From Acanthamoeba lenticulata (taxonomy: Eukaryota; Discosea; Longamoebia; Acanthamoebidae), in contig NAVB01001000.1 of the NCBI GenBank assembly GCA_002179805.1, positions 1-15,607 of the forward strand: 15,607 nucleotides of DNA, written 5' to 3'. The translations under genes were made by a program, and so were the position numbers. The notes beneath the pieces were generated by a model. The model saw only the letters and a program-made list of their open reading frames with translations, was not told the origin of the DNA and ran no database searches. Each line of letters begins with the position of its first letter. The stretch's first letter is position 1. Below are positions 1-7,947 of this stretch, in pieces.

Positions 1-1
1 G

Positions 2-400
2 GAGGAGTACACAGCCCTCATCAAGTTCGTGCAGATCAACAAGGAAGCTGATAACGACTGGTTCACCCTCGAGGCGGCAAACAAGTTGGGCACGCGATGG
101 AAGGGCAAGTGCTGGTTCATCCACAACTACTTGAAGTACTCGTTCGATCTCCAATTCGAGATTCCTGTGGGCTATCCGCAGACCCCCATCGAGCTGCAGC
201 TTCCTGAGCTTGAGGGCAAGACACCCAAGATGTACCGAGGCGGCAAGATCTGCCTTACCGTGCACTTCAAGCCTTTGTGGGCTCGCAACGTGCCTCACTT
301 TGGCATCGCGCATGCCCTGGCCCTCGGTCTCGCCCCTTGGCTGGCTGCCGAAATCCCTGACCTTGTTTCGAAGGGTCTCATCGAACCAGAGACGAAATAG
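2..400 (+). CDS. UFC1: UFM1-conjugating enzyme UFC1, 3' part (5' end outside window)
   Basis: UFC1 is the E2-like enzyme that takes UFM1 from UBA5 on its active-site cysteine and passes it to the UFL1 ligase, mainly for ER-associated targets. The frame is open from base 2 and ends at TAG 398-400, giving 132 visible residues with the N-terminus missing. Family marks seen: ADNDWF near the start, GTRWKGKCW, the stretch ending in [11 protein letters not shown] with the catalytic Cys codon at 251-253, then HFKPLWARN and [10 protein letters not shown] near the C-terminus. Human UFC1 as I recall it has an Asp two residues after the catalytic Cys (CLTDHF); here it is Val (CLTVHF). There is no in-frame ATG near the left edge, so the start lies upstream. 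The gene converges on the F-box/arrestin gene, whose stop is 127 bases away. Family call is very secure. Confidence 0.95.
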   Translation, partial: EEYTALIKFVQINKEADNDWFTLEAANKLGTRWKGKCWFIHNYLKYSFDLQFEIPVGYPQTPIELQLPELEGKTPKMYRGGKICLTVHFKPLWARNVPHFGIAHALALGLAPWLAAEIPDLVSKGLIEPETK

Positions 401-527
401 GAGTACTGTCTCTTCCCAAATGCACCTCCATCTCCTTCGCCCTTGTGATGGCAAACTCTTTTTATTTTTGGTGTATGTTCATCTTCTCTCAAGCCAAGAG
501 AGAAGTTGGTGGCGAGGTACAACCGCA

Positions 528-3288
528 TCAGCATCGCTTGATGAGGAAGATTGGAATGCGCACCCGCGGGTCGATGCGGCCGAACGACATGTGGAAGCTG
601 ACCACCAGGAGGTAGGTCTGGTGGAAGGTGGCCGTGTTGAACAACGACTCGCCCAGCACGTCGCTCCAGCGCACCGGGTACGTCAGCTCCACCCCGCGCA
701 GCATCTCGCCCGCGTCGACCTGCACATGGTAGATCCGCTTCTCGCCCAGCCGCCCGGCTCGTCCCGTGCCGCTGCTGCTGGTGCTGGTGCTGGCGCCGCT
801 CGTCGCGCCGCGTCGGTTGGCGCCCGGGTCGCCCGCTAGGCTGTTGCGTCGGCGCTGCATGAAGGCCTGGACGTCGGCCGGTGGCGCCTGCGCCTGCGGC
901 GGTGGCGGCGGCCCGCCTGCGCCACCCAGGCTCGACCGGCGTAGGACCGCGTGCGTTTGCGATGGCATGTGCGAGGATGATGGTGATGAGGAGGACGAGG
1001 AAGAGGATGAGGCCCCTTCACCGCCGGCGATGCTGTTCCGCCGTCGGCCGGGCAGCGGCGGGCCGCCGGCCGCCGACGTCCCGCTGTCGCTGCCGCTGAG
1101 GCTGCTGCGCCGACGTCCGGCCCACGCTGGCCGCTCGAGGTTCTCCGGGCTCGAAGAGGATGAGGTGTCGCCCTGCGGGTGGTTGTCGTAGAGGTCGTCA
1201 TCGTCTCCCTCATCCAGCTCCACCTCCTCGACGACCTCTTCGTCCTCGTTCCCGCCCTCGTTGTTGTTGTTGCTTTCGTTATCGGCCTGCTGCTGTTGCT
1301 GCTCGAGGCCGGCGTCAGGCTGGTCCTGGTTGTGGCCTTGGGCGGCGACGAGCTGCCACCGACCGATGCCGCCGGCTCCGCGCTTGACGATCTCGCGGCA
1401 GACCTGCGACTCGCCCAGGATCTCGAGGACGGTGACCGACACGGCGTGCACGCGCGACTTGGAGCACCGGTTGTCGATGTTGCACGTGATCGTGATCGAC
1501 TCCTCGTCGAGGTAGAAGAAGGTCTTGTCCAAGTGGGCCTCGAACCGCGCCCTTCGGTCGCTCTTCATCAGGAATCGCTTCTCGACGGCTTCGTGCGCCG
1601 GTGCTGTGGTGAAGATAGCGATCAGCACGAGGAGAAGAAGAAGGTGATGAAGTGAAACACGTACAGCCGGCGACACGCTCGACGCGGGTCTTGAGCTTGC
1701 GGCCCATGCGCTTGCTGTTGTGGAGCAGGAGGCTGTGCTTCATCGACATGACGTTGCTGTGCGGGAAGGGCAGGCCCAGCACGACGCATGCGTAGTACTC
1801 GACGCGAAAGTAGCTGCCCGACTTGGGCATCATGCGCAGGAAGGTGGGCGGCAGCCGCTGGTCGAGCAGGCTCTTCTTCGGGAAGGCGAACTTGATCGGG
1901 TACCTGGTGACGTTCATCTTCCACAATAAGTTTTAAAAAATAAAAATAAAAAAAAATAACAATTTAAACGAAAAGTAATGTGAAGCCGAAGATGGTGAGG
2001 GAAGGAGACCTGTAGGTGCCACGATAGAGCGTAAGGGTCTGGCGCTTGCGCTCTTTCCAAGGAGTGTCGCCCAGGATCGGGACGTAGAAGCCCAGCACGG
2101 GCCGTTTTGACTTGCGTATGGCCTGGAGAAGGTGGCGTGTAGCACGATGAGCGTAGGAACAACGAAAAGAAGAGGAGGGCAACGTACGTTGCGGGCGGCG
2201 TCGTAGGCACGGAAGGCCTCTTCGCCGTAGACCATGAGGTAGAGGCCATGCGTAACGACCTTTTCCGAGCGTACGTTGATGGTGACCTCGCCCATGATGA
2301 ACTGGTCGGGCTCGTTGGTCTCCTGGCATTCAAATACGGAGGTGGTGAGATTGAGGAAGAGCTCGTTGTCGGTGCCGCCCAACAGCTTCCTGATCTTCTT
2401 CTTGCCCTTGCTCTTTTTCTGCTTGACCACGAAGGTGAGCTTGTAGCGGTCCATCCATGTCAGCTGGTCGTTGCCCCACTTCCTGCGATTGGCCTTGTAG
2501 GGATTGTGCTCCAGGTGGTGCTTCTCCTTCGAGTGCTGTACGCGATAAACATATGTTGAGACTTGGCTCGTCCTCAACGTTGAAAGAGGAGCGGGGAAGG
2601 GGAGGAGCGCACGTAGTAGAGGTCGCGCCACAAATGATCGTCTTGGGAGACTTCGCGCAGAAGCGTACAGGTCTTGCCCACGTTCAACAAGTCCATAGCT
2701 TCCAAGTACCAGAAGATGCGGAACAGAACCTGGCGTTGAAGAAACACCAAAAACAAGTTAGCAAGAAGCTTCAATGTTGCGGGCAGGCCGCGGAGTGCGG
2801 GCACGAACCTCTCTTGGAAGGTGGGTCAGGATGAGAAGCATGTAGTAGTTGGCGTCGCCATACTCGACTTCCTTCTCTTCGACTCTTTCCTTGCCCTTGC
2901 CCTCGACAGAAGACGTGGTTCCCGCCGTGGCATCGCTCAGGAGGTTGGTTGCCGAGCCGTTGGGGGTGGCCGGAAGGGCCTCCATTTGTATCTCGTTGGG
3001 CGAGGCCTCAGCGCCCACGGGGCCCATGGCCTTAAGCATATCGCGCTCGAGGTGAGCTTGTCGCACGGACTCCATGTCCTCGAGTTCGAAGGCTTCGCCC
3101 TTCAGCTGAGCGCGCTCGAGTGACTGGGCATAGTTGTCCGGGCTGGTGGAAGCAAGGCTCAAGAACGACTCTGCGTCGTCATCAGTGTTCATGCCATCCT
3201 GCGGAAGGCCTTCTCCCTTCTTGCTGCTCTTTGTGAAGAACGTCTTCTTTGTTCTCTTTTTAATGGAAGAGGACAGTGAGCGCATCAT
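528..3288 (-). CDS. F-box and arrestin-domain fusion protein, six exons
   Basis: Proposed complement(join(528..1603,1665..1903,2010..2122,2188..2535,2613..2729,2809..3288)), 790 residues. Splicing exon 1 to exon 2 creates a clean F-box at about residues 153-197: LPREVLFRIFWYL, then LLNVGKTC and DDHLWRDLYY. A Lys-rich linker follows, then an arrestin N half from about 256 (NELFLNLTTSVFE, GEVTINVRSEKVV, a rebuilt GTYRYPIKFAFP junction, PPTF). The arrestin C half begins near 433 (FFYLDEESITITCNIDNRCS) and resumes at 716-790, ending RVRIPIFLIKRC. Between them, about 523-715 is poly-Q, Asn/Glu/Asp, Ser and Pro-rich sequence. F-boxes bind Skp1 in SCF ubiquitin ligases, and alpha-arrestins recruit membrane cargo, so a cargo-specific SCF adaptor is inferred. 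The start at 3288 (ATGATG after an A-rich leader) is preferred; the frame stays open to an ATG at 3519. The arrestin identity rests on motifs, not on a search. Confidence 0.8.
837..1115 (-). other. Array of four R-R-x-S-hydrophobic kinase sites in the arrestin insert
   Basis: Within the low-complexity insert the protein reads RRRSSL, RRRNSI, LRRSSL and RRRNSL, with the target serines at about residues 600, 623, 657 and 687 of the model (spacing 23, 34 and 30). Codons lie at about 1098-1115, 1029-1046, 928-945 and 837-854. Each fits R-R-x-S-[LI], the classic PKA-type consensus. The context around each is Gly/Ser/Ala/Pro-rich, so the sites are probably exposed. Phosphorylation itself is inference. 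Confidence 0.7.
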
Positions 3289-3793
3289 TCTGCCGTTTTC
3301 GTTCTGTGTTCGCTTTACTTCGCCGCTTTCGTTCTTTCTTAGCTTGCTCGTCCTGGCGACGGTGACTACTCGAGTGTAACAGTGGGGGTAGTGTTGGTGG
3401 TATGAAAGTGTGTGTGTGTAAAGCTCTGCGGGTGGGTGAGCGCCCGTTGCCTCTGCGCCGGAGCCGCCACAGCTCCTCTGTGCCTCAGAGTTGAAGAGGC
3501 GTAACAGAAATTTAGGCATGGGCCTGTGCGAAATTTCCGACGAAACAAAATCAAACGCCCCAGAGCTTGCCCTTGCCTTGATCGTCTCGCCCCGTTTTAC
3601 CGGGCAGGATCCTGTCAGCTAAGCTCTTTCCTCGTGACTGGATGTTCTGCTCTCGCTCGTTTTTTGAAAAGTGGTCGCATACGAGGATCAGGCTTACCGC
3701 AGGGTGGAACATGTTACAGAGCCATTTCCTTGTCCATTTGCCTTTTTCTTTTGTTTGTTTCTCTTTAATATTCATCTTTTTTAATTATTTATT
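3289..3793. other. Divergent intergenic region between the F-box/arrestin and type I membrane genes
   Basis: This stretch separates two divergently transcribed genes and should hold both promoters. On the minus strand, just upstream of the F-box/arrestin start, the sequence is A-rich and includes a (CA)n run at about 3410-3420. On the plus side an AT-rich tract (about 3765-3793) runs directly into the ATG at 3794. A small inverted repeat (CCCG-TTTTAC-CGGG) lies near 3590-3603. The minus-strand reading frame stays open from 3519 to 3288, so part of this could be coding if the upstream ATG is used. No RNA gene was recognised. Confidence 0.5.
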
Positions 3794-5287
3794 ATGGTGT
3801 GTAGAAAAGGCCATGCGTTGTGGTTCCTCGTGGTTGTGATCGCAGTGTACCTCCACGCCCCTGGTTCCGGACGACCACTCGTTGCATCTGCTGCTGAGTT
3901 GAGTGTCTCTCCTTCTGCGGAGCAAGAGTGTCAATCGTTGCAGCCACAACTTCGCGTGAACAAGCAACTGCTGCCCCTGGCTCACGTGGACACCCGTGCC
4001 AACAAGTGCTCACTCCCTCACCTGCTCAACTTCAACGATTTTGCTTGAATCTTCACAAAACTCAAGTCTCACTTTCCGGCTGGCAGTGTAACTGTGGTGG
4101 TCGAGTGGCAGCTGGACGTCACCGTCCCTACGTTCTCGTTGAAGGCACGTTGCTGCTTGTCTGCCACATGTGAACGTGTTCATCCAGTGCGGTCGCTGAA
4201 CTCACGGCGCCACAGAGCGAAGAGTGTCGTTTTCTGGTCCGCGTGACGGACGGCCTCCCGCCAGCCCCCCTTCGTGTTCCCTCCGAGATGGCGCCCTTGT
4301 TTACCACAACACACAACCAGGTACGTGTCTGTCCACAAGTCGGCCTGGGCGTGGCTACCTTGGCCTGACTTGCTTTGGCCCAAATTCCCAGAGCTTGGTC
4401 CACCGCGAACACGCGTTCACGCTGCGCAGGGCCGAGGCGGGCAAGCCCTTCTCGCTGCGCGACACTTGGACCTACACTTTGCTTCTGCAGCCGATGTCCC
4501 TGAGTCCGCTCAACGACAGCCTGCGCGTCGCGCTGCCTCTGCCTCATCTGGCTCTCTTCTCCGTCCTGCCAGGTAAACGTCATTTGCGGTGCCGCGTCAG
4601 ACATGTCTGTGTCTGTGTGTGGTTGAAGTGTACGTGTGCTTGACTTGTCGTTTGTCGCCGATCGTGGCCTTTTTGGCACAGAGGGCGAGGCCGTGGAGAT
4701 AGCTTCGGCCGTCCCGGCCGCACCGGTCGAACTCACGGTCAGCCTCTACTACGCGCCGCCGGCCATGTCCGTGCAAACCGCGCTGGGTCTCTCAGTGGCG
4801 TGCGTGGCGCTGGTGCTCGTCGGGTATCTCCTCGTCGCCCGCCGGCTCGAGTCGGTGGTCAGGGCACGCGAAGAGGTGCGCGAACTTTCCTCTTCTTCAT
4901 TCTTCTTCATTCTTTTAATTTGGTGTCCCAGGCAAGTCAAATGTGCGTTTCTCAGAGCGTGACCATCTAAGGATAATACTCCCCGCCACACACAATCAAA
5001 ATTGACACGCTCAGGTGCTAAAGGCGAAGCAGAAGCGGCACGGTGGCTCCTCAGTAGTTGTGCCCAGTAAACCTGTGACGACGCCCAACAACACAACCGA
5101 TCAGGCCACTACAGCGTTGTCATCAGTTGCGCCGGTGTCTCCGGACACTCGTGTTGTGGACCACCCTTCACCAAGTTCGTCCGAGGAGCCGGTGCCGTCG
5201 TCGTCTGGGCCATACCGCTTCAAGGCCAAGGACACGCGCAAGCGGTTCACGCGAACACAGCCAGGCGCTAGTGCCCTCGACTTCTAA
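3794..5287 (+). CDS. Unrecognised single-pass type I membrane protein, six exons
   Basis: Proposed join(3794..4005,4087..4144,4216..4320,4392..4572,4682..4875,5015..5287), 340 residues. I do not recognise the family. It starts with a signal peptide (MVCRKGHALWFLVVVIAVYL), followed by a lumenal or extracellular part of about 190 residues rich in alternating hydrophobic strands such as TVVVEWQLDVTVP and WTYTLLLQP. One transmembrane helix follows at about 217-238 (ALGLSVACVALVLVGYLLVA), then RR and a basic cytosolic tail of about 100 residues ending SALDF. The first splice creates an N-V-T glycosylation sequon at residue 71. Exons 3-6 join with canonical signals and consistent phases. The end of exon 2 is the weak point: keeping frame into exon 3 needs a GC-AG intron (4145-4215) or a less usual GT site. 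A cell-surface or ER membrane role is inferred from topology only. Confidence 0.65.
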
Positions 5288-5777
5288 GCGTGCCGGCCCA
5301 ACATATTTTACACAGATTAATCCACAAAGAACAAGTTCCTTCCCTCGCCAGACTCGTTCGGGGCGCGTGATGATCTGGATGATTTATTCCCAGTGATCTA
5401 TTTCAGGGACTCTCATATATTGTCCTGACTGACGGGTAACACATCAGCCATCGCGTCATCCCCGCAAAATCACAGGCCATCTCCACTAGGACCGGTGAAC
5501 TGGCCAATAAGGCAGCGTCGACTTCCCTTAAACAGGCTTGTCGATCAACCAACCACTGGCCAGCGAACCTGGCGATCGCCAGTTTACGGTTCGTACCTGC
5601 CAATTTTCCGTGCTTGGCCTGCCCGGCGAGCCGAGCACGTTTCGCCTCCCGTGACTATTCGTGCACAAAAAAAGGCACCCAACTGGGCTCGTGTGTGCGG
5701 CTCTGGGCCAGCCAGTCCTAAGGCCACGACAACAGCCATCAGGGTCATCACACAGTTCCGCACTCCGCTCATAAAAA
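5288..5777. other. Intergenic region upstream of the GATA gene
   Basis: No convincing gene is seen in this 490-base spacer. It holds the 3' flank of the membrane-protein gene (AT-rich to about 5400), a CCAAT motif near 5510, a 14-bp perfect palindrome at 5569-5582, and an ATAAAAAA run at 5771-5778 abutting the first ATG of the next gene. ORFs here on either strand are short and show no family motif. Confidence 0.5.
5569..5582. repeat. 14-bp perfect palindrome in the GATA gene upstream region
   Basis: The sequence CTGGCGATCGCCAG is its own reverse complement. A short outer inverted pair, CGAACC (5564-5569) and GGTTCG (5588-5593), surrounds it asymmetrically. It lies about 195 bases before the ATG at 5778. 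Perfect symmetry suggests a site for a dimeric regulator, but chance cannot be excluded. Confidence 0.4.
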
Positions 5778-6783
5778 ATGACCTTGACTTCGAAACCTCT
5801 CTCTCTCTCTTACACTCTCCGCCCAACAAACAACATGCACCAAGCCCCCTTGTATTCTTCACAGCCACACGGCACATGGTTTGGCCCATCTTTGTCAAAC
5901 ACTTTGTCCAGAGTCGCTTCTCTGTGCCCGCAGCCGAGCTACATCCCTTGCTCGACGATAGAACTGTTGCACTCTTCGCCCTTGCCCTATGACGACGTAC
6001 GTCGCAAGCCCTTCTCGTTGCCTAAAGCAATTGAGGTGGATCTCTTGCTGACCTTTGCTCCATGTGTGCTGCAGCTCGCCGCCTCGGCTTCAAGTCTGAG
6101 CTGGCTAGCTCACAAGGCCCAGCGGTCGCCCCTCTCGCTCGACGAGTGGCAACAGTTTGTGCGGACGACGGAGCAGCTCAGGCGAACCTTCTCCCAGCTC
6201 CAAAGCCACGACGCGTCTCGCCAGCGCAGCCCGTCGCCATCGACTATCTATACGACCACATCGACATCTTCCTGTTGCAGCACACCGTGCTTGTCATCGC
6301 CGATGTCATCTCCATCGCCCTCGCCCATAAACACGCCACGCCATCGCAGCGGCTTTATCGACGAGACGATCGTCGAGGAGCAGAAGTGCGCTTCGCATCT
6401 TATCGACAACTTTCCTTCGCACGCCAGCACCGTGGTCCGCAAGCGGAACAGGCAACGAGGCGGGGTCAAGGAGTGCATCCATTGTGGCACCACCGAGTCG
6501 TCACAGTGGCGAAGAGGCCCCTTTGACAAGGCCAAGTACGTCGTCGTAGCCCTCACCACAACTTCGAAGCGGAAAGCTAATCGTTTGCTCTTCTCGCAGT
6601 TTATGCAATGCTTGTGGGTTGCGCTACAGCCGCAACTTCGCCAAGAAGCAGCGCCAGCAGCAGAAGGCCGATCGGCAGCTGCAAGTGGCCCAGGCCCGCC
6701 ACCACACCCCGGTCATGCAAACCGACGTAGAGACATCAAAGACCACAAGCGCGCGATCGGACATCTACGCGCTCCTCAACTGA
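5778..6783 (+). CDS. GATA-type zinc-finger protein, three exons
   Basis: Proposed join(5778..5996,6075..6535,6600..6783), 287 residues. The second splice (GCCAA|gtacgt ... tcgcag|TTTATG) rebuilds a complete GATA finger: CIHC at 207-210, W-R-R-G-P in the loop, then LCNACGLRYSRNF with CNAC at 229-232. The spacing is C-X2-C-X18-C-X2-C, the X18 class I associate with many fungal, plant and amoebozoan GATA proteins. A basic Lys/Arg/Gln tail follows the finger, as expected for DNA contact, and the protein ends SDIYALLN. Upstream is a Ser/Pro/Thr-rich stretch (SPSPSPINTPRHRS region) and a possible helix around DEWQQFVRTTEQLRRTF. It should be a nuclear transcription factor binding WGATAR-like sites. 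The first intron (78 bases) is frame-neutral and stop-free, so an isoform of 313 residues is possible. The ATG at 5835, in a leader-like AACAAACAAC context, is an alternative start. Confidence 0.85.
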
Positions 6784-6889
6784 TCCCCTTCGGTCTGGTG
6801 GTCAAGTCGACCACGTGCCACAATCTCCACGCATTCCTGTCATGCCATTTGACAAAAATGCAAGAGAAAAGAAACGTTAAATATTTTTG

Positions 6890-6897
6890 TATATTTT
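6890..6897 (+). promoter_or_regulatory. Possible TATA element before the glutaredoxin gene
   Basis: TATATTTT lies 60 bases upstream of the ATG at 6957 in a short AT-rich patch within otherwise GC-rich DNA. It may equally belong to the 3' end of the GATA gene, whose stop is only about 107 bases upstream. Confidence 0.3.
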
Positions 6898-6956
6898 CCA
6901 CGCTGGAGTTCGCGTCACGCATCGATTCCGTTGAGAGGAAGAACAAGTGTAGCAAC

Positions 6957-7615
6957 ATGAAGGTTCTCTTCGCGATGATAGCCACTCTCGTTCTGTTCGG
7001 CTTGCTTGTGAGCATGGCTGCGGCCAAGCCCAAGCGACAGGAGCCTCATTACAAGGATGGCCAGCACAATGAAGCCGCCCACGCCAGTGAGGACAAGCTC
7101 ACCCCTTCTGAGATCATTGAGAAGTCTATCTCGGAACATGATGTTATGATTTTCTCGAAGAGGTGAGCTTCCTCCCCAGATCTTGTTCTGTGGTCTTCGT
7201 GTCCTAAGACTTTTTTTCATCTTTAGCTATTGCCCCTACTGCAAGAGGGCCAAGCAGCTCTTTGAATCCAACAACATTCCTTTCCATGCGCTGGAAATGG
7301 ACATTCATCCCCAGGGCGGAGCCATTCAGCAGGCCCTTCTCGGTTCAGCCCTCCTCTCTCCTTTCCTTTCATCTTTCATATCAGCTCATTGTCGGACGCG
7401 TTTCGTGCCAACAGAGAAGACCGGCCAGAGGACTGTCCCCAACATCTTCGTCAAGGGTACACTCTCCTTCTCTCCCTCTCTTCCTCTTAGCCCGGCGCGC
7501 TCACGCGAATTGCGTGTTTGCACTCCTGCCCCTCCCAGGCCAGCACCTGGGCGGCAGCGACGCTGCGCACGACGCGATGAAGAGCGGTCGCCTCACCAAG
7601 ATGCTGGAACAGTAG
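6957..7615 (+). CDS. Secretory-pathway dithiol glutaredoxin, four exons
   Basis: Proposed join(6957..7162,7227..7342,7415..7456,7539..7615), 146 residues. Glutaredoxins reduce disulfides and glutathionylated proteins using glutathione. Seen: an N-terminal hydrophobic segment (FAMIATLVLFGLLVSMAAA) after MKVL that acts as signal peptide or anchor, a charged linker of about 40 residues, then the fold with DVMIFSKSYCPYCKRAKQLF. The active site CPYC is at 71-74, the cis-proline motif TVP at 114-116 and the glutathione-binding GG-SD at about 126-129. Length past the signal fits a class I glutaredoxin. All three splices are canonical and each lands on the conserved sequence. The stop TAG is at 7613-7615. 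A lumenal ER/Golgi or secreted location is inferred. It is tandem with the GATA gene, 173 bases downstream of its stop. Confidence 0.9.
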
Positions 7616-7643
7616 CGCTTTCCATGCGAATGGGCCCAGAGGG

Positions 7644-7671
7644 TGTTTTGTTTTTTATTTCAAACAAAACA
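7644..7671. repeat. 10-bp perfect inverted repeat in the glutaredoxin 3' flank
   Basis: TGTTTTGTTT at 7644-7653 is the exact reverse complement of AAACAAAACA at 7662-7671, with an 8-base loop. It begins 29 bases after the glutaredoxin stop and would form a stem-loop in the 3' UTR. A role in 3' end formation or stability is possible but unproven. Confidence 0.5.
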
Positions 7672-7719
7672 ACAAAACGCATCATCGTAAAGCGTAGTGG
7701 CACCTCGAGGTGTGATGCC

Positions 7720-7726
7720 TGATAAG
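7720..7726 (+). promoter_or_regulatory. WGATAR-type motif upstream of the mucin-like gene
   Basis: TGATAAG matches the generic GATA-factor site. It lies about 220 bases before the ATG at 7948 and near a TATAA-like element at 7763-7768. A seven-base match is weak evidence; the GATA gene two genes away makes it worth noting. Confidence 0.25.
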
Positions 7727-7947
7727 ACTTTGGTTGGCGCGGGACCTTTCGACCTAATGCCCATATAACGACGCCCAGTGGTTCGCGTCGTGTTCACTGT
7801 GCTCTAAGTAGTGGGCTATTTTAGTGGTCTCTATTCCCATTTGTTGCAGTGTGTCACTACAATGCAGGAGTTCTGCTTTTACACGACCTCCGCTTCGTTT
7901 TCTTCTCACTTGCGCCCAACCTCCGCCAGACGCACACCTCCCTTCAC

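Larger units (their letters stand above)
7616..7947. other. Intergenic region between glutaredoxin and mucin-like genes
   Basis: The stretch holds the glutaredoxin 3' flank with an AT-rich hairpin (7644-7671), a TGATAAG motif matching the GATA-factor consensus (7720-7726), and a TATAA-like element (7763-7768). The last 60 or so bases are pyrimidine-rich and lead to the ATG at 7948. No coding frame with family features was seen. Confidence 0.5.

Noticed and set aside
210..839. Plus-strand ORF of 209 residues overlapping UFC1 and the F-box/arrestin 3' end
   Set aside because: It is out of frame with UFC1 and antisense to conserved arrestin sequence, and its composition (Arg, His, Ala, Pro) is that of a GC-rich shadow.
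3550..3790. Possible small RNA or tRNA in the divergent spacer
   Set aside because: No B-box-like GGTTCRANYCC or cloverleaf could be drawn; only a 4-bp stem was found.
5778..7166. A single 462-residue ORF that would fuse the GATA region to the glutaredoxin N-terminus
   Set aside because: Reading through 6536-6599 destroys the second half of the GATA finger. Splicing restores CNACGL and a stop at 6781-6783. The glutaredoxin ATG shares that frame by coincidence.
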